From Deuterostichococcus epilithicus (lineage: Eukaryota > Chlorophyta > Trebouxiophyceae > Prasiolales > Stichococcaceae): a stretch of DNA of 64,000 nucleotides. The stretch spans positions 1,054,001 through 1,118,000 of the forward strand of contig JAVTLE010000023.1 of NCBI GenBank assembly GCA_033439295.1, given 5' to 3'. Shown piece after piece: positions 1 to 8,800 of the stretch. Each line of letters starts with the position of its first letter. The first letter of the stretch is position 1. A program made the translations under genes and the position numbers. The notes beneath the pieces were generated by a model. That model was not told the origin of the DNA, did not search any database, and saw nothing but the letters and a program-made list of their open reading frames with translations.

Positions 1-185
1 CTTCCTGCTGCCGCTGAACCTCGAAACCGCCTGCCGCAGGCGAGCACCAACAGTTTGATTGAAGCAAGCCACTGCCTGTGTGCAACGTGAACCAGCCGAT
101 GTAAATGAGTTTGAAGACAACTGCTGATGGCTTCGCAGACAGGTCTAACGCCACGTAGGGTGCATGCGCCAGCATCTGTCGTCTT

Positions 186-1739
186 CTATTTAAGCAGAGT
201 TGGATTCGAGCAGAGCGAGGCAAAACGAGCGAACACCGCACCGTCTTCGTCCTGCAGGCTGTCCTGCGAGGGCCGGCTGCCGAGCGACAGGTGGCGGTGC
301 GAGATGCTGCGCTGCAAGTCCATCATTTGCGGGCCCCTGCCGCCGCCGCCGCTGCTGCCGGCGGTGTGTCGGCTCGGAGGAGTCGGCGGCTCGGACGCCG
401 CCGGCCGGGTGCTTCCTGCAGCTGCCGGCTCCGCCGCCGGTGCCGTGTGCGTGCTGCTCGAGCTCAGGTTTGCATGCTGGGGGGCGGCACCCGCCGGCAT
501 GCTGAGGAGGTCCGCCAACGCTCCTCGATCCTGGGGCATGGCGAGGCTGTGAGAGTCTGCGGCGGCAGCGCCAGACGGGCTCCTCCGCGGCGCGGCCGCC
601 GCCGCGCCGCTCCCGCCAGCTGCACCACCGCCGCCGCCGGCCCGTGCGTCTGGAGGGACACCGGCTTCCCGCGGCGAATTGCCGCTGATCCCCAGAGCAG
701 GGTCCATGGTGACGCTGCGCTGTGTAGATGCAGCTGTGAACAGCCGCATTGGCGCCGCCGCCGCCGCAGCTGCAGCACGCTGCTCATCGTGGGGCGGTCC
801 CGGTGGCGTCGCAGACTGCTCGAATGGCAGTTGGCTGGACTTCGTTGAGGAAGCAGCAGCCGTCGTTGTTGCCGTCAATTCTGGCGCCGCCACTGCCGGC
901 TCTGGCGCGACAGTCGCTGGAGAGGCAGCGGGGCTGACAGGGACAGCGCCTGACTGACCGGCAGTGCGGACATGCGCAGGCTTCCGCGCAGGCGCCTGTG
1001 CAAAGGCTGACGGCTGCATGACTGCGCCGCCGGTGAGCCCGCCGTGCTTCCTCTGCGGTGCCGCCGGGCTGGCATGCGGCCGCTGCGCCGCCGCCGCCAG
1101 CTGCCACGCCGACGTCAGGGCCGCCGTCTTGGCGCGGCCGCCGGCGCCGTCACTGCCACTACCGCCGGCTGCCGGCAGCCCGCCGGCCGCGCCCGCTGCC
1201 GCCTGCTGGGCCGACCTGGTCCCCGGAGCCTGCGCGCTGCCGAGGCTGCCGAGCCTCAGCGGCGGCACCGGCGGCCGCGGCGCGGGAGGCGACGCCGGCT
1301 GCTCGGCGGGCTGGCTCACCCGATGCAGCCCGGCCGACAGCGGGCGCTCCATGCCTCCAGGCGGCATCGACTGCCGCCCGTGGGGTGTTGCACCAATGCC
1401 TGGCAGGCGCTGCGGCGGCTGCGGGGCAGAGGCTGCTCTCCCTGCAGGCTGGCTGGAGCCGTGGCCCGGGCCGCCCCCGGCGGCGCGCCCAACGCCGCTG
1501 ACAGGCGCCGCTGAGGAGGGCGCACGGCTCCACCGGGATGAGCGCATGCTGGCGGACCGCCTGCGGCGTGGGAACAGCAGCCCTCCAGAACTGGTCGCCA
1601 AGAGGTCCAGCAGCCAAAGCCGGGAGAGCACCAGCCCTGGGAAGCGGGAACACCAGGAGCGCGCTGAGCTTTCTGACCCCACAAGGGGAGGCCAGCGGAA
1701 TCGGCGCTCATCCCGCACCGTACATGATGCATCGTGCAT
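186..1739 (-). CDS. Low-complexity Ala/Ser/Pro-rich frame, probable 3' part of the WASH1-like gene
   Basis: A 517-codon open frame on the minus strand, rich in Ala, Pro, Ser and Gly, ending with an acidic stretch (SLQDEDGAVFARF) shortly before its stop. It lies directly downstream of the WASH1-like exons and in the same orientation, so I infer that it, or part of it, is the last exon of that gene. I searched for a verprolin-central-acidic (VCA) module, expected at a WASH C-terminus as an Ile-Arg-Gln-Ala-Gly-Gly type motif plus a terminal acidic-Trp, and did not find one. Such GC-rich DNA gives long open frames on both strands by chance (an overlapping plus-strand frame exists at 964-1749). 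It could be UTR, a separate disordered protein, or a divergent WASH tail. Confidence 0.35.
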   Translation of the reverse strand: MHDASCTVRDERRFRWPPLVGSESSARSWCSRFPGLVLSRLWLLDLLATSSGGLLFPRRRRSASMRSSRWSRAPSSAAPVSGVGRAAGGGPGHGSSQPAGRAASAPQPPQRLPGIGATPHGRQSMPPGGMERPLSAGLHRVSQPAEQPASPPAPRPPVPPLRLGSLGSAQAPGTRSAQQAAAGAAGGLPAAGGSGSDGAGGRAKTAALTSAWQLAAAAQRPHASPAAPQRKHGGLTGGAVMQPSAFAQAPARKPAHVRTAGQSGAVPVSPAASPATVAPEPAVAAPELTATTTAAASSTKSSQLPFEQSATPPGPPHDEQRAAAAAAAAPMRLFTAASTQRSVTMDPALGISGNSPREAGVPPDARAGGGGGAAGGSGAAAAAPRRSPSGAAAADSHSLAMPQDRGALADLLSMPAGAAPQHANLSSSSTHTAPAAEPAAAGSTRPAASEPPTPPSRHTAGSSGGGGRGPQMMDLQRSISHRHLSLGSRPSQDSLQDEDGAVFARFASLCSNPTLLK

Positions 1740-1770
1740 ATCCCTCTAGCCGATCTATGGGGGTTCCTAC

Positions 1771-3775
1771 TCGCCCAGAGAACATGGAAGCGGAGCCCAG
1801 GTGCGCGAGGTCGGGCAGCTCCGGCGGCAGGTTGATCTCCGGTAGCGGGACCGCCGCCGGCCNCGGNCCGCCGCCGCCGCCGCCGCCGGCCAGGGAGGCG
1901 CCGGGGGACGGAGAGGAGGCCCCAGACTGCAGCTCCCGGGGCACCGCCTGCGCAGCTATACATGAGCTGATGTGCAGCGTGTGGATGTGTTTGTCTACGG
2001 GATGGCCACTGATGGAGCATTCGACAGGAGTGCCGCGCAGGCTAAGTACGGTAGCCCGCAACGGCGGCGGGTCGGCCTCTGCAGCGCAAGAGACATCGAT
2101 GCAGCGCACTGGGAGGTGTGTGTCCTGTTGGTGAGCAGGTGCTGCTGCAGGCATGCTCAAGCATGAGAACTTGCCTCGGGCAGCGTGGAGGTGATGCTGT
2201 GCATGTCAAAGTGCGGCGCCTGCGCCGGCAGCGCAGGTCGTAGCGGCAGGTCCAGTTCCACGCGCCTGCAGCGCAACGTCATATATGATGTCTCGCTTTC
2301 TTCCTGTACCAGCTGTGATTTGGCACAAACAGACATTCGCGACCTTTCGATGTGATTCGAGAGCGCATGCAAACACAAGTCGAAGCAGGGAGTGTGGGTA
2401 GATCGGTGGTGCGCAAAGCTGGAGGGTGGCGCATCACGTGCCAGCGGCAGCAGCAGCGCCTCCTCAGATGCGCGTTGCGCAGCGCAGCGTCGCACCGACG
2501 TGAAGCTGTGAGTGAAGCTTGAAACCCTAAACCCTGAGTTGGCACCTGGTGAAGGGGCTGTCCGACGAGCCGAACATGAGGAGCGCTGCGGCCGAGGCTG
2601 GCCCGTCCAGCGGCAACTCCCGACTCAGCACCTGTTGCGCATCCGGCAGTTGTTCAGCAGGAGTCGGCTAGGAGGGATTATGAGTGGATTTTTTCTGGGA
2701 GCTCACATGCAGATCTGAAGCAGCATGGCTCACACGAAGCAGCATGGCTGCAACCATGCAGTCGACATGTGACACCTTTTTCCATATCTATGCGCCTGAC
2801 AGCAACGCCTCCTCGCAAGATGGTCGCAGCTGGCTAGAGCAATTGCCGGTGAGACAGTGTGCACGGATCTGTCAGTCACCTCCTGCCGCAGCTGTGCATC
2901 AATCGGCGCCGCCTGGTTGAAGAAATGGAACAGCTCCGCAGTCTCGCGGCCGGGCACCTGCGGCGCGGCCGCCTGCGTCATTCCGACACGCCATGAGTGC
3001 AGGAGGTGGCAGGACTGGGGGCTGGCACGGGAACGTCTGAGGATGCCTGCCAGGTTCGTATGCGACTTGTTGGGCGCACAGCAGGGGGTGCCACAGCACG
3101 ACGGCACATGTGAGCACATTGCGAGAGATGACGCATGAATCAAGGGCTGGGAAATGGAAACGGTATGAGTTTGGTGTCGCCCACCATACGAGCGGCCAGC
3201 CGCTGCAGGCTGTCGCTGGCGCCGGCCAGCGCGCCACCAACCTCGCTGGCATCGTCGGCCATGCTGCTGACCGCAGCCGGGCTGCCGGCATCATTATCTA
3301 GACTGCTCCGGCCGCTGCCAGCGCTCGCTGCGGCCGCTGGCCCCTCGTCGGCCACTGGGAAGGCGCTGAACACATTGACGTACCGCTGCGAGGTGGCGGG
3401 GTAGCGGGCAGGCGACACGAGGCACACTGTGCCTTTTGCCTCTGACAGGGCTTCCACCTGCGACTCTGCCGCGTGCAGTCGCGCCGCCAGCGCCTCGGCA
3501 TGGCCTGCGCATGAGCGGCAGCGAATGGATCGTCGGACTTTGTGGACTGATGCAAGCTCAGTCAAATGCATGGAGATTATCTCTGGGAATTCTGCGCTTG
3601 AGCATGCGCAAGAGGCAGCAAGCATGCCTGCTTGCTGCGCGATGCGGGCCTGCAGGCGCTCAAAAATGTCAGAGCTGGCGTGCTGCAGGCCGAGCAGTGC
3701 CTTGCAGATCTCCTCGTACGTCTGGAACGAGGGCAGGTCCTGCTGCACGACCGGCACCTGGCGCTGTGCTGCCAT
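1771..3775 (-). CDS. WASH complex subunit 1-like protein (WAHD1 N-terminal domain)
   Basis: WASH1 activates Arp2/3 on endosomes. The start at 3775 gives MAAQRQVPVVQQDLPSF, then a helical stretch with LLGLQHASSDIFERLQARI and VCLVSPARYPA followed by YVNVF. These match in order the WAHD1 signatures of animal WASHC1 (a Pro-x-x-Gln-x-Asp-Leu start, SGDIFSRI, then VFSSAKYPAP and YGSIF). A downstream exon carries PLPEINLPPELPDLAHLGS, equivalent to the VPEIDVPSYLPDLPGIA region of WASH, next to a Gly/Pro-rich tract. Supported exons: 3628-3775, 3185-3504, 2880-2957, about 2180-2265 and 1771-1947. The introns after 3628 and after about 2180 appear to use GC donors; the second has the strong consensus AG|GCAAGT. 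Two undetermined bases (1863, 1867) lie in the Pro/Gly tract. The exon order is firm, but the phase between the third and fourth exons is unresolved, so an exon may be missing. Confidence 0.68.
2522..2537. repeat. Short telomere-like motif (CCCTAAA type)
   Basis: Just over two copies of the plant/green-algal telomere unit (AAACCCTAAACCCTGA) in an intron of the WASH1-like gene. A similar GGGTTTAGGGTTTT lies at 29598-29611 and a single unit near 18591. They may be interstitial telomere scraps or telo-box motifs. Confidence 0.6.
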
Positions 3776-4257
3776 TTTCCGTCAGGATGTTAGGGATGGC
3801 CTGATGGCATGATGCTGCAGCACTCGACAGGTGCCAAATTTGCTCGCGAGGCTTTGCTGGGCAGCGCTTCGTGCCGGTTTCATACACAAAAACATGCAAC
3901 AGGATGCAAACGCACACTGGACCAGCTGGAAATGCCATGCATCATCTGGTGGTGCAGTTGCCTTACTACTGGGCTTGCGCATCTGGGATGCAGCCATTCC
4001 TCATTTCACACTTCCTCGACTCCAAGCGACAGATCAGAGAATGAGAGAATGCAGGCGCGATCCGAGGCAACCACGACTGCGCCAACAAGGCCGCCACTCA
4101 AGGCGTCTTACTGCAGGCGCTTGGACGTCAAGACACGACTGTGCAGCAACTCTCTCGTGTCGGTGACGAGTCTGATTTACGCCATGTGCAACCCCTGCCA
4201 GCCAGATGAGCCATCAGCACCAGTTGCCGCGCCATGACTTCACTCCTATGGATCCGC
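3776..4257. other. Spacer between two minus-strand loci
   Basis: No exon-like frame with recognisable protein sequence. It should contain the promoter of the WASH1-like gene (start 3775, minus strand) and the 3' end of the minus-strand locus above it. I see no clear TATA box or TGTAA signal. Confidence 0.4.
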
Positions 4258-4503
4258 TCAGATGTCGTGCAGCTTCGTCAGCAGGTCGGCTGACAGCGCG
4301 GTCCGCGCCTCGCGCGGCATCTCGGCCACCGGAACCTGCAGGTTGTTCTGCCGCTCTAGGACGCGCCACAGCTGCGCCCGCAGGTCTTGCAGGTAGAACT
4401 CGCATCTGAGCTGCATCGGCTGCGCTGTTCCACGAGCTCCGGCGCCGCTGCCGCACGCTTCCTCGTTCGCAACTCCTACATTTACGCAAAGGGCCTTGAG
4501 CAT
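4258..4503 (-). CDS. Unrecognised 3' exon, helical C-terminus
   Basis: Minus-strand frame ending in a stop at 4258. It contains a convincing amphipathic protein segment (FYLQDLRAQLWRVLERQNNL, then an Asp-Leu-Leu-Thr-Lys-Leu end) whose composition differs from the surrounding low-complexity sequence. I take it as the final exon of a minus-strand gene. The DUF1664-like exon at 4849-4923 lies upstream in the same direction and may belong to it, but I cannot connect the frames. No family recognised for this segment. Confidence 0.35.
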   Translation of the reverse strand: MLKALCVNVGVANEEACGSGAGARGTAQPMQLRCEFYLQDLRAQLWRVLERQNNLQVPVAEMPREARTALSADLLTKLHDI

Positions 4504-4848
4504 ACATACGTGTAACAGATGCTTTGTGTATCGTACGGCAGGGTCAGGTCAGAAGCGCTGGATCGGGAGACCAGCTAGCATAATATTGATGTGTCCGCGA
4601 TGTGTCCGTGCACGCACCTCCTGACGGCTGACGGCTTCCAGAGGCTGCGCCGGCAGGCTGACCACCAAACGTGCTGCTGTACACTTCTGGGCTCGCCGGC
4701 CTAGGTCCTGTCAACGGCCCTGAGCACAACATCCGATACTAATATCATCCCGGCTGGTCAACACTAGGAGATGGCTCTTTAAGCTTTTGATTTTGGCGCC
4801 GCTACGTAGATCTTGCAGTCCTGTTCGCTGACTGAAAGCAGCAGTCAG

Positions 4849-4923
4849 AGGTGGGTCGTCAAGTATGCCACCTGCTTCGTCATTGCGGGCCTGTTGGTGA
4901 CGAACATCATCCCCAGGCAGCCC
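4849..4923 (-). CDS. DUF1664-like exon
   Basis: Read on the minus strand after a CAG acceptor, this segment gives GMMFVTNRPAMTKQVAYLTT, resembling the conserved start of plant DUF1664 proteins (an L-M-(Y/F)-V-T-K-R-x-M-x-x-x-V-x-x-L-T-x-H-L pattern, in membrane-anchored coiled-coil proteins). The exon could end at the GT after MTKQ (4872), or the similarity could run on to a stop at about 4849. Flanking exons were not identified, so this may be a live exon or a decayed piece. The match is short and rests on memory of the family. Confidence 0.3.
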
Positions 4924-5149
4924 TGCGGAAGCGACCGGTGCCGAGGCTTTCCCACTCAGCAGCCGCACCCCAGACCGCGGTCTGCCGACCTGCTGCGGCT
5001 CCAGCGCATGGTCTTGCCCTGCGCACCGTCAATTGCCCTATCCCTTTGAAGAGTGATTCTGCAGTCCTGCTGCTCCGGCAAGAGGTGGCACTGTAGAGGC
5101 AAAGGCAGAATGCAGAGTCACAGATGCCTATGTCACCTATAGGTGGCAC

Positions 5150-5849
5150 CGTGCACAGCAGGCAGGGGCGTGGGGCATGCCTGTTGTTGCGGGTGCAGAA
5201 TCAGACGCGCCCGCGTGTTCGTCATACACATCGTCAGGATCCTCGTTGCAGTGTGAGGCCTGGTGCAGCAGCCGCAGGGCGGCGGCCCTGCACAATCGAG
5301 TTCACAGGTGTCATCAGATCGCGTCAGATTTTTGACCAGAAACCGCCGCAAACGACCTGCAGCTAGCACTCTGGCATACTATGCACCTCTTGTTGCCCTC
5401 TGACGGCTTGTGCTGCCGCTGTTCCTTCCGCCGTTTGTTGGGCATGCGCAGCACCTGCCAGCGCCACCAACTGCTTCGTCACCCGAGGAGTTTCAAACGC
5501 TGTATCGCTGAGAGGCAGCACAGCACTACGAGTGCTGCAGGTGCAAATTTTTGCAGAACTGTGAAGTGGTTACGGCATGCCACGTAGTCATCTCAATGGC
5601 AGACGTCAGCAATCGTCTCCCAACGTGCCTTTGCCCATTTTCTGGTGCCGTAGATGGCTGTGCCCAGTCGAAAGCGAAGTTTGTGCCATTCGTCGTCGTC
5701 CTGTGATCCCAGATTGCGTGTCAGCATTGCGGATCGTAGACACAAAGCATATTCCGGTTCATGCTGACATTTGTTTCAGACGTAGTGCGCTCAGGGAGCC
5801 AGTCCTGCTCCTGCAAATCTTCATGGTCTTGTAAAGGTTTCTGGCCATC
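5150..5849. other. Gene-poor spacer upstream of the phosphatase gene
   Basis: Only short, unrelated frames on both strands. It should hold the promoter of the purple acid phosphatase gene (start 5850). I see no TATA box close to the start. Confidence 0.4.
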
Positions 5850-8800
5850 ATGAAGCTGCGCTCCGCGGTGCTGCTGGCCGCTGTAGCCCTCTGCTTGTCG
5901 AGGCCAACTAGCTCGATGCAGCCGGACACACAGACACATGCCTCCGCAGCGCAGCAGGGGGCCAGCCGCGCAGTGCGCGCTGGCAGCTTGGGCGGCGGCG
6001 ACGGCCACGGCTTCATGCAGCACAACCCCATGGAGTTTTACCGCGCCGCCAAGCTGCGCTCCGAGCTTGGCTGGCCCACGGCCGTCAGTCTGACGGTCAA
6101 CACCACGAAGCTGCAGCACAGCGGCCAGTGGGTGGAGGTCTGCTGGAAGGACGTCGGCTTCCCCGCCACTGACGACTACGTTGCGCTCATTGTGCCGGCG
6201 CACTCCACCCTGGCGGAGACGGCGCCAGCAAAGTACCAATGGGCGGCCATGTCTGGCACGCACTTGTCGGAGGGCCGCGGCTGCCTCGAGTGAGTCGTGT
6301 TTCCTTTGTTTCAGCATCCGCTGGACTTGTGTGATTGTGTCAGCTGTGAGCCCAGCAGCACGGCGTGCAAAAGCTGCTGAACTCCAATCACTCTTCCCAG
6401 CTCATGTCTCCTTGAGGCGTGGCAGCTCATCTGCGACGATGACACGACACATTCTTACGCATCTATCAAAGATATCCTCGATGCTGCCTGCTGGCGTGCT
6501 TCTCACGTCCCATTCCGTTCCTGCAGGTTCCGGCTGCTGAACATGCGGCAGTCGGCGCGCTTCGTGCTCCTGCGCAATGGCTTCGAGTACCCCACCGCAG
6601 CGGCCAGCAGCGAGGAAATTGAGGTGGTCAACCCCAACGAGCCGACGGGCGGGCACCTGGCGCTGACCGGCAGACAGGGGTGCGCAGGCCCCCCGGAAGG
6701 GAGTCGACTGACCGCTGTTTCATGCAGAGCACATCCTGTCGTCGTAGTCTTGAGTTTTAGTCCAGTCAGTCCTTGTTTGGTGTCAGAACGCCATGCGAGC
6801 CTCCGACAAGTCATAGAAATCTCCATTTCGATGCTTGCTCTGCGTCGGAAGGGTCTTTCGAACCGCCGCAGTCATAGGACCCTGCGATTGCGCTGCGAAA
6901 TTCAGCATCGCAGGCTCCGATCAGAATGCTTCTAATGGAACTTCAACCTGCAGGGAGATGCTGGTGCAGTGGACGACGCTGGACGCCGCGCGGCCAGAGG
7001 CGAAATGGGGCACCAGGTCCGGGGAGTATATCCACAGGACCGCCGCGGACACGGACACCTACACGCGGCAGGTGCGCTTGCTGGCAGAATACACTCGCAG
7101 GAGTGCGGGCGGGGCTGACGGGAGCGAACTGCAGCGATGGCGCCCCTTGGCGCGACGGGACAGCCACTGCGGAGGTCATGTGTCAATGTCCCATTCATGG
7201 GCCCCGGCGCCTGGGAGGGTGCAGCCAGTCATGGGCAGGGCTGGTTGGCCTTTGCACCCAGCCGGATCTCTCAGTGACCACCGGGAGCAGCATCGTCTCT
7301 GCAGTGTCAAAAGCGCACGTGAGAGGGGCCGCGGCGGGGGCCGGCATGGTCGGCTCCTTGGGACCGGTGCTCCTCATGAACCCATCCAGTGAAACACAAC
7401 AACCATCTGCCGCTGCAGGACATGTGTGGGGGGCCGGCGGCCGGGGAGGGCTGGCTGGACCCGGGCTCGCTGCACCGCGCGACGCTCACCGGCCTGCGGC
7501 CCGACACAGAGTACTTCTACGTCTTCGGAGACGAGGTCAGCTTGACTCGAGAGTCGCGATTTGCTCCGAGAAGCCAGGTCTCACTACGTCCTCGGTCCTG
7601 TCGCTGCGCTGCTTACGGGTGTGCGGTCGTCCATTTCGTGTGCGGGGTTGTGTGCGGACGTGCCGCCTGCTGCGCGAGGGACTGCGCACAAGCATGCCTA
7701 CCGTCACAAGCCGCAGCCGCGCTGTCCGAGGGCGCACTTTGAAGCGGCACCCACATGATTTGGTGCGCACCCTGCAGGAGCACGGCTGGGGCGAGGAGGC
7801 GTCCTTCGTGACGGCGCCGCCAGTGGGGCCCGACAGTTCCGTGTCGCTGCTCGCCATCGCCGACATGGGGCAGGCAGAGGTGGTTTTGCGTTGCGACTTG
7901 ATTGCCGCTGAGGTCTTGGAATGATGCCTCAGAGCCCTCATGCCGTGTAGGGCAGAACGGTCGTTCTTTCTGGGCAGAAGGGCGGCCCCCTGCGGGCAGC
8001 ACTTGCCCGGCCCATGTTCGAGAGCCCCGATGAGCTCTGCAAATCGCCGAGGCCTCAGCAGGGCTCTGCCACTGCCGACGGGGTGCAGTCTCCAGTATGT
8101 TCATGAAACACTCGTGGCCAGGACAGCGCCGTGCGGCGGCACTTGCAGGCTGAGGCTCCCATGAGGGCGGTGCTGACGAGCAGCACCCCAGCCTGCCCGC
8201 AGTCGTCTTGAGGGCGACGGGCGGGACACTGACTGAAAACCTGCGCCCTGCAGATTGACGGATCCAACGAAAACGGGTTCGGGGAGCAGCACCCCAGCCT
8301 GGCCACTGTGCGGGGGCTGCTGGACAATGCGGAAGGCCGCCGGTTGGTCATCCACAACGGCGACATCAGCTATGCCCGGTGGGTGGGCGGGCCTGCGGCG
8401 CCGCTTGTGTCCTCTTTGGGAGTGCTCGTGTGCATTCATGTTCAGCGCCAGGGTTTGCGTTCTGCTTCAGGCGGTGCACTCAGAAGCAAGCTGCGCAGTG
8501 CCGGAAATTAAGAAACCCGCAGGTTTGGCAGCACTGAATGCTGCGGCCATGTGCATGCCACCCCAATCCGTTCAAATGCAGCACTTGCGACGCTTATGAA
8601 GGTGCTTCTGCTGTGCAATCTGCGGCGCGCAGTAGCAGGCATCTGCGCACCAAGTCCTGCCGCCCCTGTATGCCGCCTATCTCCATCAGGCAGAGCAACA
8701 TGTGCACCAGCTCGAGTCGTTCCTCACGGCCAGCGTCGCCGCCGCATTGCAGCGGCTACGGCGCCCAGTGGGAAGTGTTTGCGGACCAGATCCAGCCGGT

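Noticed and set aside
964-1749. Long plus-strand open frame antisense to the WASH1-like tail
   Set aside because: Cys/Ala/Arg-rich with no recognisable motif. GC-rich DNA keeps several frames open here, and the minus-strand gene context is better supported.
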